Shown: in pieces, positions 44,430 to 52,749 of the stretch
Layout of the letters: each line of letters begins with the position of its first letter
How positions within the stretch are numbered: the stretch's first letter is position 1
Origin: Actinomadura madurae
GTDB lineage: Bacteria; Actinomycetota; Actinomycetes; Streptosporangiales; Streptosporangiaceae
Length of the DNA stretch: 64,000 nucleotides
Reading direction: 5' to 3'
NCBI RefSeq assembly: GCF_900115095.1
Contig: NZ_FOVH01000001.1
Coordinates: forward strand, 806,001 to 870,000
Made by a program: the position numbers and the translations under genes
The notes under the pieces: generated by a model
Told to the model about the DNA's origin: nothing
Database searches by the model: none
Seen by the model: only the letters and a program-made list of their open reading frames with translations

Positions 44430-46273
44430 GCCAGGGCCTCCTCGCCGCCTTCGACCGCTTCCTGCTCCGCCTCGGCCCGCTCGTAGGCGTTGACGAGGTT
44501 GCGGTAGCCCTCGGAACGCTCCAGCAGGTCGGCGTGGGCGCCGCGGGCGATGACGCGGCCGTGCTCCATGTACACGACCTCGTCGGCCAGCGCGATCGTC
44601 GCCTTGCGGTAGGCGACGACCACTACGGTCGCGCCGCCCGCCTCGCCCGACTGCGCCTCCTGGAGGCTCTGCAGGATGCGCGCCTCGACCTGCGGGTCGA
44701 CGCTGGACGTCGCGTCGTCCAGGACGAGGAGCCGCGGCCGGCGCGCCAGTGCCCGCGCCAGCGCGAGGCGCTGCCGCTGGCCGCCCGACAGGGTCGCCCC
44801 GCGCTCGCCCACCCTCGTGTCGAGCCCGTCGGGGAGGGCGGCGACGAACCCGTCGGCCTGGGCGAGCCGCAGCGCCTCCCAGACCCTCTCGTCCGGCATG
44901 CCGAGGCCGAGCGTCACGTTGCCGCGGACGGTGTCGTCGAACAGGAACGTCTGCTGCGGGACGAGCGCCGCCGTCGCCGCGACCCCGCCGCGCTCGACGT
45001 CCCGCAGGTCGACGCCGTCCAGCAGGACGGACCCGTCGGCCGGGTCGACCAGCCGGACGAGCAGCGAGGTCAGCGTGGACTTGCCCGAGCCCGTCGGGCC
45101 GACGATCGCGATGGTCCGGCCGGGGGACGCGGCGAACGACACGTCGTGCAGGACGCGGTGCGGGGCGTCCCCCTCGCCCGCCCCCTCGTAGGCGAACCGG
45201 ATCTCGCGGACCTCCATCTCGGTCGCCGTGCCGGAGCCGTCCAGCGAGCGGTCCCCGTACGGGAGGGACCCGGTGGCGTCCAGGACGCCGCGGACCCGCC
45301 TCCACCCGACGACGCTGCGCGGCACCTCCCCGAGCACCCAGCCCAGCGCGCGGATCGGCCACGACAGCAGCGTGAACAGGTAGGCGACGTTCACCAGGTC
45401 GCCCGCCGACATGGCGCCCGACTCCAGCCGCAGCGAGCCGATCAGCAGGACGGCGAGCACGCCCAGGTTCGGCAGCGCCTCCAGCACCGGGTCGAAGAGC
45501 CCGCGGATCCGGCCGACCGCGATGTTGGCGTCCCGCAGCGCCCGCGCCCGCTCCGCGAACCGCTCGGTCTCCGCCGCCTCCCGGCCGAGGGTCTTGACGA
45601 CCAGGCCGCCCTCGAAGCTCTCGTGCGCGACCTCGCTGACCTCGGCGCGCAGCTGCTGCGCCCGGGTCGCCACCGGGGACAGCCGCCGCTGGTAGACGAC
45701 GTTGATGAGCGCCACGGCGGGGAAGACCAGGAAGCCGACCGCGGCGATGACCACGTCGGTGACCAGGATCGACACGGCCGCGATCAGCAGCATGAACACG
45801 ACGCCGACCGCCATCGGCAGCGGCGCGATCGGCGCCCACACCGCCTCCACGTCGGCGTTGGCGTTCGACAGCAGCTGCCCGGTCGGGTGCCGGTGGTGCC
45901 ATGCCAGCGGCAGCCGCAGGTACTGCCGGGTCACCGAGCGGCGGTAGGACGCCTGCATCCGGTACTGCATGAGCCCGGCGTAGAAGCGGCGGCCCGCGAC
46001 GCCGAGCGCCTTCAGCAGCGCCACCGCCATGATGAGGGCGGCGGCCCCGGCGAGCGCCCCGGCCGTCGTGCTCCCGGACGCGAACGCCGGCAGCACGACC
46101 TCCTCGGTGGTCCAGCCGAGCACCTGCGCGGTCGCCACCGTCATCACCGCGTACAGGGCGCTCGCGAGCACCGACGCCGTGAAGACCCGGGGCTCGGCCT
46201 TCACGGCCACCCACAGCACGCCGAGCCCTTCTCTCAGGACATGCGGGCTGACGCGTCTGGAAGCTGGTGGCAC
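44426..46273 (-). CDS. ABC exporter half-transporter A (degenerate catalytic site, canonical signature)
   Basis: A 615-aa exporter subunit with six helices (about residues 25-310) and an ATPase domain. Walker A is VGPTGSGKST and the signature is the canonical LSGGQRQ. Walker B is LLVLDDATSSVDP, with Asp replacing the catalytic Glu, and the switch His is replaced by Tyr in VVAYRKATI. It should therefore bind but hardly hydrolyse ATP in its own site. The GTG start has GAGGAG 6 nt upstream. It is the first gene of the pair and is divergent from the DinB-fold gene. Confidence 0.93.
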   Translation of the reverse strand: MPPASRRVSPHVLREGLGVLWVAVKAEPRVFTASVLASALYAVMTVATAQVLGWTTEEVVLPAFASGSTTAGALAGAAALIMAVALLKALGVAGRRFYAGLMQYRMQASYRRSVTRQYLRLPLAWHHRHPTGQLLSNANADVEAVWAPIAPLPMAVGVVFMLLIAAVSILVTDVVIAAVGFLVFPAVALINVVYQRRLSPVATRAQQLRAEVSEVAHESFEGGLVVKTLGREAAETERFAERARALRDANIAVGRIRGLFDPVLEALPNLGVLAVLLIGSLRLESGAMSAGDLVNVAYLFTLLSWPIRALGWVLGEVPRSVVGWRRVRGVLDATGSLPYGDRSLDGSGTATEMEVREIRFAYEGAGEGDAPHRVLHDVSFAASPGRTIAIVGPTGSGKSTLTSLLVRLVDPADGSVLLDGVDLRDVERGGVAATAALVPQQTFLFDDTVRGNVTLGLGMPDERVWEALRLAQADGFVAALPDGLDTRVGERGATLSGGQRQRLALARALARRPRLLVLDDATSSVDPQVEARILQSLQEAQSGEAGGATVVVVAYRKATIALADEVVYMEHGRVIARGAHADLLERSEGYRNLVNAYERAEAEQEAVEGGEEALA

Positions 46274-46401
46274 GGCAACTCCTCGATCACGGACGGCAGC
46301 CCGGTGGGATGCCCCCGTGCGACCGCGGTGGGGGACTCGCGGGCCCGGATACTGCCTACCATCCGGTCACGGCGCTTATTCCCGACCGTCCGGCCGCGGC
46401 C

Positions 46402-46407
46402 TACGAT
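46402..46407 (+). promoter_or_regulatory. Leaderless -10 element TACGAT
   Basis: TACGAT is followed by 6 nt and ATG 46414. Confidence 0.5.
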
Positions 46408-46413
46408 CGGGCG

Positions 46414-47070
46414 ATGAGCACTCCCGAGGACGGCCCGGTCCGCCGCGAGCGGCTGCTGCTGGCCGGCGCCCTGGCCGAGGCGGGACCGGATGCGGTCACC
46501 AGGTGTGCCGGCTGGGACGCGCGCGACCTGGCCGCGCATCTGGTCGTCCGGGAAGGGCGCCCCGACGCCGCCCCCGGAATCCTTCTCCCGCCGCTGGAGT
46601 TCTATACCGAACGTGTGCGGCGAAGGACGGCGCGTGCCGTCCCGTTCGAGACACTGGTGGAACGGTTTCGGCAGGGTCCGCCGAAGTTCTCGCCCTACGC
46701 GCTTCCCGGGGTCGACAAAATCGCGAACGGCGTCGAGTTCTTTGTGCACCAGGAGGACATCCGCCGGGCGCGTCCCGACTGGGAGCCCCGGGAGATCTCG
46801 GCGGAACTCGAGGAACTTCTCTGGCGGCGGATAAAAATTGCCCGCTTTGTCCTAAGAAAGGTTCACGTCGAGGTAACGCTCGTCCAGCCGGACGGCCGGA
46901 GCGCGCGCGTCTCCGGCGGCGGCCGGCGCTCCCGCGGCGCCGTCCGCGTGCACGGGCCGGTCGGCGAACTCGTCCTGTGGGCACTGGGCCGCCGGGACGT
47001 CGCGAAGGTCCGCCTCACCGGGGACACGGGCGCTGTCAAGACTCTGACGGAGGCCGGTTGGAGTCTTTAA
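46414..47070 (+). CDS. TIGR03085-type DinB-fold, maleylpyruvate-isomerase-like protein
   Basis: A 218-aa protein with the N-terminal DinB/MDMPI-like helical fold, related to mycothiol-dependent maleylpyruvate isomerase. The metal-site pattern includes TRCAGWDARDLAAHLVVRE, with one histidine ligand, and VEFFVHQEDIRRARPDW with another. The C-terminal half (about 130-218) is a beta-rich domain ending with GPVGELVLWALGRRDVAKV. Members are actinobacterial, and mycothiol dependence is inferred. The reaction is unknown. Confidence 0.82.
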   Translation: MSTPEDGPVRRERLLLAGALAEAGPDAVTRCAGWDARDLAAHLVVREGRPDAAPGILLPPLEFYTERVRRRTARAVPFETLVERFRQGPPKFSPYALPGVDKIANGVEFFVHQEDIRRARPDWEPREISAELEELLWRRIKIARFVLRKVHVEVTLVQPDGRSARVSGGGRRSRGAVRVHGPVGELVLWALGRRDVAKVRLTGDTGAVKTLTEAGWSL

Positions 47071-47141
47071 CGGGCAGGTAACGGCACGGTTCGCCGAGAG
47101 GAGAATCGCAAGCCTTGCGGCTCCTCCGCTTTACGCGGGAG

Positions 47142-47317
47142 CGGTGATACGGTGGTCCGGTCGGTTGCAGTCGTGGTTCTCGATCGTTCAGACGCCCGCG
47201 GACTGATGGCAGCGGGCGTTTTGGCTTTTCCGGGACCGTACCGGGGGCGAGAGCGTTCCGCAGCGACCGCACGGGCCCGCGAGGTGTGGGCCCAGGTTTT
47301 GCCGCAAGGAGAAAGAC
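47142..47317 (+). promoter_or_regulatory. Structured 5' leader of the cold-shock gene with terminator-like hairpin
   Basis: An extended -10, TGATACGGT (47145-47153), suggests transcription starts near 47160, leaving a leader of about 155 nt. Within it, ACGCCCGC (47192-47199) pairs with GCGGGCGT (47212-47219), followed by TTTT and soon another T run: an intrinsic-terminator-like structure before the gene. Long leaders with temperature-dependent structure are typical of csp genes; attenuation here is inferred. Confidence 0.55.
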
Positions 47318-47524
47318 ATGCCCCAGCAGGGCACCGTGAAGTGGTTCAACGCCGAGAAGGGTTTCGGCTTCATCGCCGTTGACGGCGGCGGGCCGGACGT
47401 GTTCGTGCACTACTCGGCTATCCAGACCTCCGGGTACCGCACGCTGGACGAGAACCAGCGCGTCCAGTTCGAGGTGACGCAGGGTAACCGGGGTCCGCAG
47501 GCCGACCAGGTCGTCCCCCTGTAA
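47318..47524 (+). CDS. Cold-shock domain protein
   Basis: A 68-aa single cold-shock domain that binds single-stranded RNA/DNA as an RNA chaperone. The start [15 protein letters not shown] carries RNP1 (KGFGFI), and RNP2 is DVFVHY. Length matches the CspA family exactly. AAGGAG (47306-47311) lies 6 nt before the ATG. It has its own leader and terminator and is probably monocistronic. The exact paralog name cannot be settled from sequence alone. Confidence 0.95.
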   Translation: MPQQGTVKWFNAEKGFGFIAVDGGGPDVFVHYSAIQTSGYRTLDENQRVQFEVTQGNRGPQADQVVPL

Positions 47525-47544
47525 CACCCGTAGTCGTACGCCAG

Positions 47545-47575
47545 GGCCCGCCCCCCACCGCCAGGAGGGCGGGCC
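47545..47575 (+). terminator. Terminator hairpin after the cold-shock gene
   Basis: GGCCCGCCC (47545-47553) and GGGCGGGCC (47567-47575) form a perfect 9-bp stem with a 13-nt loop, followed by TCGGTGTTTC. It lies 20 nt after the stop codon. Confidence 0.75.
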
Positions 47576-47652
47576 TCGGTGTTTCTCCGGCCCCGGTTCC
47601 CCCGGCGGGAACCCCGCCGCCGGGGCGGAGCGGGTCGCCGGAGGCCCTGCCA

Positions 47653-47658
47653 TAAACT
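47653..47658 (+). promoter_or_regulatory. Leaderless -10 element TAAACT at the head of the trp cluster
   Basis: TAAACT ends 7 nt before ATG 47666, the start of a 37-codon ORF coupled to the Trp-associated membrane protein gene. Confidence 0.5.
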
Positions 47659-47665
47659 CGGGCGC

Positions 47666-47779
47666 ATGTTGCACCGCACGGGGGCCTGCCGCACGGGCGA
47701 CCGCACCTGCCGGGACACCGCCGGGGACGCCCGCGTCCCGGACGCCGCGGCCGGTGAACGCCCCGGGCGCCCCTCATGA
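47666..47779 (+). CDS. Putative 37-aa leader ORF coupled to the Trp-associated membrane protein gene
   Basis: This short frame begins MLHRTGACRTGDRTC and ends overlapping the next start by 4 nt (ATGA at 47776-47779). It is preceded by a leaderless-type -10. It is Arg/Cys/Asp-rich, has no Trp codon and no membrane segment, so it is not a classical Trp attenuator peptide. Its translation could carry ribosomes into the downstream gene. Whether the peptide is stable or functional is unknown. Confidence 0.4.
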   Translation: MLHRTGACRTGDRTCRDTAGDARVPDAAAGERPGRPS

Positions 47780-48384
47780 CGCCCGCACGCGAACGCGGCC
47801 TGACGGCGCTGCTGTGCGCCGCCGGCGCGGGCCTCGCGCTGCTCGCCGCCGGGCGCACCTGGGCCACCGTCGAGGCGCGCGAGGCCATCACCCCCTTCAC
47901 GCAGACCCTGACCGGCGGCGACCTCGGCGGCGCCGCGGGAGCCCTCGGCTGGGCCGGGCTCGCCGGTCTCGCCACCCTGTTCGCCGCCCGCGGCCGCGTC
48001 CGCGCGGCCGCCGGCGTCCTCATCGCCCTGTTCGGCGCGGGCATCGCCTACGCCTCGGCCGCCGCCGTGCAGCGCCCCAGCGTGCTGTCCGCCGCGGGCG
48101 ACAAGAGCGCCCTGATCAGGCTCGGCGGCGACCCGGCCCTCGACGTGAACCAGTGGTGGATGGTCTCGGTCACCGGCGGGGTCCTCCTCGCCGTCGCCGG
48201 GCTCCTCACCGCCGTCCGCGGGAACCGCTGGCCCGGCCTGTCGTCCCGCTACGAGCGCGCGGCCCCGGCGAGGACCGCGGCGGCCCCGGCCGGGGACGGT
48301 CCGGCCGAGGACGACCCGTCCGCGATGTGGCGGTCGCTCGACCGCGGCGAGGACCCGACCGCCCGGCGGAACGGCCGCCCGTGA
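47776..48384 (+). CDS. Trp biosynthesis-associated membrane protein (TIGR02234 type)
   Basis: A 202-aa membrane protein with four hydrophobic helices (about residues 8-28, 50-69, 76-96 and 133-153) and a hydrophilic tail. The GRTWATVE segment and the Trp-rich VNQWWMVSV before helix 4 match the actinobacterial family found between trpE and trpC. Its function is unknown; the association with trp genes is positional. Here trpE is missing upstream. The stop overlaps the response-regulator GTG. Confidence 0.8.
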   Translation: MTPARERGLTALLCAAGAGLALLAAGRTWATVEAREAITPFTQTLTGGDLGGAAGALGWAGLAGLATLFAARGRVRAAAGVLIALFGAGIAYASAAAVQRPSVLSAAGDKSALIRLGGDPALDVNQWWMVSVTGGVLLAVAGLLTAVRGNRWPGLSSRYERAAPARTAAAPAGDGPAEDDPSAMWRSLDRGEDPTARRNGRP

Positions 48385-49046
48385 ACGCCGACGGCGGCGG
48401 GCTCGTCCTGGTGATCGAGCACGATCCGGCCGTCGCCGAGCTGGAGCGCCGCTACCTCGCCCGGGAGGGCTTCGACGTCGAGATCGAGGCCGACCCCGCC
48501 GGCGCTGCGGCCGCGGCCGAGCGCAGCCGCCCCGACGTCGTCGTCCTGGACCTGTCCACCTCGGCGCTGCCCGCCGACCTGTACCGGCGCGTCGCGGACG
48601 CCGCCCGCCCGGCGCCCGTCGTCGCCGTCACCGGGCCCCTCGACCCCGCCGTCGCCCGGGCCCTCGGCGACCACCGCGTCGACCGGCCCTTCGGCCCCCG
48701 CGTCCTCGTCGCCGCCGTCGCCGAGGCCCTGCGCCGCGACGGCCCGGTCGAGGCGCCCGGCCCGCTGCGGGCCGGCCGCGTCTCCCTCGACCCCCGCGGC
48801 AGGGCCGCCGCCGTCGGCGAGCGCCGCGTCCCGCTCACCGTCACCGAGTTCGACCTCCTGGAGTTCCTGATGGCCAATCCCGGCCGCGTCTTCACCCGGG
48901 AGCAGCTCCTGGACGCCGCGTGGGGCCCCGGTGCCGGCGCCGGAAGCCGCACCGTCGACGTCCACATCGCCCAGCTGCGCGCCAAGCTCGGCGAGGGCAG
49001 CCCCATCAGGACCGTCCGGGGCGTCGGCTACGTCCTGGACGCCTGA
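48381..49046 (+). CDS. OmpR/PhoB-family response regulator, orphan
   Basis: A 221-aa regulator with a receiver domain (about residues 8-115) and a winged-helix DNA-binding domain (about 125-221) containing LTVTEFDLLEFLMANPGRVFTREQLLDAAW and TVDVHIAQLRAKLG. The phosphorylatable Asp is D57 in VVVLDLST, but the conserved Lys of the receiver is Arg (RVDRPFGP), and the acidic pair near residue 14 is EHD. There is no histidine kinase gene nearby. GTG 48381 overlaps the preceding stop, so it is translated with the Trp-associated gene, an unusual place for a regulator. Confidence 0.88.
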   Translation: MNADGGGLVLVIEHDPAVAELERRYLAREGFDVEIEADPAGAAAAAERSRPDVVVLDLSTSALPADLYRRVADAARPAPVVAVTGPLDPAVARALGDHRVDRPFGPRVLVAAVAEALRRDGPVEAPGPLRAGRVSLDPRGRAAAVGERRVPLTVTEFDLLEFLMANPGRVFTREQLLDAAWGPGAGAGSRTVDVHIAQLRAKLGEGSPIRTVRGVGYVLDA

Positions 49047-49060
49047 CCGGCCCGGCGGCC

Positions 49061-49066
49061 TAGGCT
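49061..49066 (+). promoter_or_regulatory. Leaderless -10 element TAGGCT
   Basis: TAGGCT ends 7 nt before GTG 49074. The intervening GGAGGG is too close to the start for normal Shine-Dalgarno use. Confidence 0.45.
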
Positions 49067-49073
49067 GGAGGGC

Positions 49074-49529
49074 GTGACGCGCGCACCGGTCCACGCCCAC
49101 GAGCACGCCGGCCCCACCGGGCGGCGGCGCCCGGCGCGGGCGCTCGCCCCGCAGGCCGCGGTGCTCGGCGGGGTCGTCGCCGGCACCCTCGTGGTCGCGT
49201 TCCGCGACGACCCCAGCGAGCCCGGCCACTACCCGGGCTGCCCGTTCCTGGCCCTGACCGGCTTCTACTGCCCCGGCTGCGGGATGACGCGGCTCGTCTA
49301 CGCGCTCACGCACGGCCACCTGGGCGCCGCCTTCGGCTTCAACCCGCTGCTCTTCGTGATGCTCCCGGTCTTCGCATACCTCTACGTCCGCTGGACGGTC
49401 AGGACCGCGCAGGGGCTGCCCATGCGGTCCGCCCTGCTGAGGCCGGCGGTCGCGTACTCGTTCGTCGGAGTTCTCATCGTCTACTGGATCGTCCGCAACC
49501 TGCCGTTCGCGCACGCCCTGGCGCCCTGA
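49074..49529 (+). CDS. DUF2752 membrane protein
   Basis: A 151-aa protein with a His/Pro/Arg-rich N-terminus and three hydrophobic helices (about residues 25-42, 85-105 and 120-142). The conserved core CPFLALTGFYCPGCGMTR, then the Gly-Asn-Pro segment FGFNPLLFV, defines DUF2752. The three cysteines suggest metal or redox chemistry, but no function is established. The family is often next to trpC or lgt in actinobacteria, as here. Confidence 0.87.
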   Translation: MTRAPVHAHEHAGPTGRRRPARALAPQAAVLGGVVAGTLVVAFRDDPSEPGHYPGCPFLALTGFYCPGCGMTRLVYALTHGHLGAAFGFNPLLFVMLPVFAYLYVRWTVRTAQGLPMRSALLRPAVAYSFVGVLIVYWIVRNLPFAHALAP

Positions 49530-49554
49530 CGCCGGGGCCGTCGGCGGGGGCGGC

Positions 49555-49560
49555 TACGAT
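49555..49560 (+). promoter_or_regulatory. Candidate -10 element TACGAT for trpC
   Basis: TACGAT lies in the 69-nt DUF2752-trpC gap and would start transcription near 49567, leaving a leader of about 30 nt before the TTG start. Confidence 0.35.
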
Positions 49561-49598
49561 CGGTGCACGGAACGACCTGAAATAGGGGGCCTGCGACC

Positions 49599-50405
49599 TT
49601 GAGCGTTTTGGACGAGATCATCGAGGGCGTCCGGGCCGATCTCGCCGAGAGGCAGCGCGAGGTCCCGCTCGACGCCCTCAAGGAGCGGGCGGCGAAGGCC
49701 CCGGCGCCGGTGAACGCGCTCGCCGCGCTGCGCGGGCCGGGCGTGTCGGTCATCGCCGAGGTCAAGCGCAGCAGCCCCTCCAAGGGGGCGCTCGCCGCGA
49801 TCGCCGACCCCGCCGCGCTCGCCCGCGACTACGAGGCCGGCGGCGCCAAGGTCATCAGCGTGCTGACCGAGCGGCGCCGGTTCGGCGGCAGCCTCGACGA
49901 CCTCGCCGCGGTCCGCGCGAACGTCGGCGTCTCCGTCCTGCGCAAGGACTTCATCGTCACCTCCTACCAGCTGTGGGAGGCGCGCGCCGCGGGCGCCGAC
50001 ATGGCGCTGCTCATCGTCGCCGCGCTCGACCAGGACGCGCTCGTGTCGCTGGTCGAGCGGGCCGGGTCGATCGGGCTCGTCCCGCTCGTCGAGGTGCACA
50101 CCGAGGAGGAGGCGGCCCGCGCCGTCGACGCGGGCGCGAAGGTCATCGGCGTGAACGCCCGCGACCTGCGCACGCTGAAGGTCGACCGCGGCGTGTTCGC
50201 CAGGGTCGCGCCCGCGCTGCCCAAGAACGTCGTGAAGATCGCCGAGTCGGGGGTGCGGGGCCCGCACGACCTGCTCGCCTACGCCTCCAGCGGCGCCGAC
50301 GCGGTGCTGGTGGGGGAGAGCCTGGTGATCGGCAAGGACCCCCGCGCCGCGGTCGCCGACCTGGTCGCCGCCGGCGCCCACCCGGCGCTGCGGCAGAGCG
50401 GCTGA
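49599..50405 (+). CDS. trpC: Indole-3-glycerol-phosphate synthase
   Basis: Converts CdRP to indole-3-glycerol phosphate. The 268-aa TIM barrel shows [17 protein letters not shown] with the catalytic Lys, [44 protein letters not shown] and IAESGVRG motifs. It begins with TTG at 49599, giving [12 protein letters not shown], the usual actinobacterial N-terminus. The ribosome-binding site is weak and distant (GGGGG). A 25-codon frame and trpB follow. Confidence 0.95.
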   Translation: MSVLDEIIEGVRADLAERQREVPLDALKERAAKAPAPVNALAALRGPGVSVIAEVKRSSPSKGALAAIADPAALARDYEAGGAKVISVLTERRRFGGSLDDLAAVRANVGVSVLRKDFIVTSYQLWEARAAGADMALLIVAALDQDALVSLVERAGSIGLVPLVEVHTEEEAARAVDAGAKVIGVNARDLRTLKVDRGVFARVAPALPKNVVKIAESGVRGPHDLLAYASSGADAVLVGESLVIGKDPRAAVADLVAAGAHPALRQSG

Positions 50406-50427
50406 CCGGCGGCGGCGCGGGGCTGGA

Positions 50428-50433
50428 TAGGGT
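50428..50433 (+). promoter_or_regulatory. Leaderless -10 element TAGGGT between trpC and trpB
   Basis: TAGGGT is followed by 7 nt and ATG 50441, the start of a 25-codon ORF upstream of trpB. Confidence 0.45.
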
Positions 50434-50440
50434 GAAGGGC

Positions 50441-50518
50441 ATGCAGGTCGAACCGCTCCGGGAGCGATGGCGGGGTCAGTCCGCACCCCACCGACGGTTC
50501 CAGCCACTTCTCCCATGA
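50441..50518 (+). CDS. Putative 25-aa ORF between trpC and trpB
   Basis: The frame encodes [19 protein letters not shown] followed by six residues, with one Trp codon (TGG). It starts at leaderless spacing after TAGGGT and ends 16 nt before the trpB ATG. Streptomyces has a small gene (trpM) in the same position, but I cannot see sequence similarity that would equate them. It may be a leader peptide, a small protein or chance. Confidence 0.4.
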   Translation: MQVEPLRERWRGQSAPHRRFQPLLP

Positions 50519-50534
50519 CAGGACGCGTTTTCCC

Positions 50535-51770
50535 ATGACCACCGACACCGCCGCGCGCGGTGCTGCCGGCGCCGTGCCCGACGCCGCGGGCCACTTCGGG
50601 CCGTTCGGCGGCCGGTTCGCCCCCGAGGCGCTGATGGCGGCGCTGGACGAGCTGACCCGCGAGTTCGAGACCGCGAAGGACGACCCGGCCTTCACCGCCG
50701 AGCTGGACGACCTGCTCGCGAACTACGCCGGCCGCCCGAGCCTGCTGACCGAGGCCGAGCGCTTCTCCGAGCACGCGGGCGCCCGCGTGCTGCTCAAGCG
50801 CGAGGACCTCAACCACACCGGGTCCCACAAGATCAACAATGTGCTTGGCCAGGCGCTGCTCACCCGGCGGATGGGCAAGACCCGCCTGATCGCCGAGACC
50901 GGCGCCGGGCAGCACGGCGTCGCCACCGCCACCGCCGCGGCCCTGCTCGGCCTGACCTGCACCGTCTACATGGGCGAGGTCGACACCGAGCGGCAGGCGC
51001 TCAACGTCGCCCGGATGCGGATGCTCGGCGCCGAGGTGATCCCGGTGCGGACCGGGAGCCGCACCCTCAAGGACGCCTGCAACGAGGCGTTCCGCGACTG
51101 GGTCGCCACCGTCGAGGACACCCACTACTGCATCGGCTCCGTCATGGGCCCGCACCCGTTCCCGATGATGGTCCGCGACTTCCAGCGGATCATCGGGGTC
51201 GAGGCGCGGCGGCAGTGCGTCGAGCTGACCGGGGCCCTCCCGAACGCCGTCGTCGCCTGCGTCGGCGGCGGCTCCAACGCGATCGGCACCTTCCACGCCT
51301 TCGTCCCGGACGAGTCCGTCCGGCTGTACGGGTTCGAGGCGGGCGGCGACGGCCTCGCCACCGGCAGGCACGCCGCGACGCTGGTCGGCGGCTCCCTCGG
51401 CGTCATCCACGGCATGCGGACCTACCTGCTGCAGGACGACGACGGCCAGACCCTCGAAACCCACTCGATCTCCGCCGGCCTCGACTACCCCGGCGTCGGC
51501 CCCGAGCACTCGTGGCTGCACGACAGCGGGCGCGCCGAGTACCGCGAGATCACCGACGCCGAGGCGATGGACGCGTTCGCGCTGCTGTGCCGCACGGAGG
51601 GCATCATCCCGGCGATCGAGTCCGCGCACGCGCTGGCCGGCGCGCTCAAGGTCGGCGGGGAGCTCGGCCCGGACGCCACGATCGTCGTGTGCCTGTCCGG
51701 CCGCGGCGACAAGGACATGCACACGGCCGCCACCTTCTTCGGCCTGATGCCCGAGGGAGAGAACGCGTGA
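50535..51770 (+). CDS. trpB: Tryptophan synthase beta chain
   Basis: Condenses indole with serine using PLP. The 411-aa product shows [14 protein letters not shown], the Schiff-base lysine K99 in [22 protein letters not shown], and the phosphate loop [18 protein letters not shown] supports the TrpB1 type that pairs with TrpA. It starts 16 nt after a 25-codon ORF and overlaps trpA by 4 nt (GTGA). Confidence 0.96.
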   Translation: MTTDTAARGAAGAVPDAAGHFGPFGGRFAPEALMAALDELTREFETAKDDPAFTAELDDLLANYAGRPSLLTEAERFSEHAGARVLLKREDLNHTGSHKINNVLGQALLTRRMGKTRLIAETGAGQHGVATATAAALLGLTCTVYMGEVDTERQALNVARMRMLGAEVIPVRTGSRTLKDACNEAFRDWVATVEDTHYCIGSVMGPHPFPMMVRDFQRIIGVEARRQCVELTGALPNAVVACVGGGSNAIGTFHAFVPDESVRLYGFEAGGDGLATGRHAATLVGGSLGVIHGMRTYLLQDDDGQTLETHSISAGLDYPGVGPEHSWLHDSGRAEYREITDAEAMDAFALLCRTEGIIPAIESAHALAGALKVGGELGPDATIVVCLSGRGDKDMHTAATFFGLMPEGENA

Positions 51771-52579
51771 CCGCGCAGACCGCCTACGACAAGGCCAAGG
51801 CCGACGGGCGGGCCGCGCTCGTCGGCTACCTGCCCGCCGGGTTCCCGACCCGCGAGGGCGCCGTCGACGCCCTGAAGGCCATGGTCGACGCGGGCTGCGA
51901 CGTCATCGAGATCGGCCTGCCCTACACCGACCCGATGATGGACGGACCCGTCATCCAGGACGCCGTCCACCGGGCGCTCGTCGGCGGGGTCCGCGTCGCC
52001 GACGTGTTCCGGACGGTCGAGGCCGTCGCCGCCACCGGTGTCCCCACCCTCGTCATGACGTACTGGAACCCCGTCGACCACTACGGCGTGGACGCCTTCG
52101 CCCGCGACCTCGCCTCCGCCGGCGGGGCCGGGCTGATCACCCCCGACCTGACGCCGGAGGAGGGCGGCGACTGGCTGGCGGCGTCCGAGGCGCACGGCCT
52201 CGACCGGGTCTTCCTCGTCGCGCTCAGCTCCACCGACGAGCGGATCGCGACGATCACCCGGCAGTGCCGCGGCTTCGTCTACGCGGCGTCGCTGATGGGC
52301 GTCACCGGCGCCCGCTCCGCGGTCGACACCGGCGCCCCGCGCCTGGTCGAGCGGACCCGCGCGATCATCGAGGCGAGCGGCACGCCGCTGCCGGTCGGCC
52401 TCGGCCTCGGCGTCGGCACCGGCGCGCAGGCCGCCGAGGTCGCCGGGTTCGCGGACGGGGTGATCGTCGGATCGGCGTTCGTCCGCCGCCTCCTGGACGC
52501 GCCCGACCTCGCCTCCGGCGTGGCCGGGATCCGCGCGCTGACCGAGGAGCTGGCGGCGGGCGTCCGGCAGGGCCGCTGA
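51767..52579 (+). CDS. trpA: Tryptophan synthase alpha chain
   Basis: Cleaves indole-3-glycerol phosphate and passes indole to TrpB. The 270-aa TIM barrel has the catalytic Glu in [20 protein letters not shown], with the catalytic-type Asp in the same motif, plus YWNPVDHYG and [10 protein letters not shown]. The GTG start overlaps the trpB stop. The window then moves to oxidative-folding genes, so trpA ends the trp unit. Confidence 0.96.
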   Translation: MTAQTAYDKAKADGRAALVGYLPAGFPTREGAVDALKAMVDAGCDVIEIGLPYTDPMMDGPVIQDAVHRALVGGVRVADVFRTVEAVAATGVPTLVMTYWNPVDHYGVDAFARDLASAGGAGLITPDLTPEEGGDWLAASEAHGLDRVFLVALSSTDERIATITRQCRGFVYAASLMGVTGARSAVDTGAPRLVERTRAIIEASGTPLPVGLGLGVGTGAQAAEVAGFADGVIVGSAFVRRLLDAPDLASGVAGIRALTEELAAGVRQGR

Positions 52580-52685
52580 CCGCGACCCGCCCTACGCTCG
52601 CCGGCCGGGCGGCGTCCGCGGCGCCGCTCCGCGCACGTTTTCCGGCGCCGCGGGAACTCCCGGCGCCGCCCGCCGAGTTCCTGTC

Positions 52686-52713
52686 TTGTGCCGCCTCCGC
52701 TCTCCAATAGGGT
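52686..52713 (+). promoter_or_regulatory. Promoter upstream of the VKOR gene
   Basis: TTGTGC (52686-52691) and TAGGGT (52708-52713), 16 bp apart, form a good housekeeping-type promoter. Transcription would start near 52720, leaving a leader of about 30 nt with GGAAGGA before ATG 52750. Confidence 0.6.
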
Positions 52714-52749
52714 GTGTTCGCCGGCGGAGGCGGTCCCGGAAGGATCACG

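Noticed and set aside
47666..47779. Classical Trp attenuator leader peptide
   Set aside because: The frame has no Trp codon and I see no clear terminator/antiterminator pair after it. I keep it only as a coupled leader ORF.
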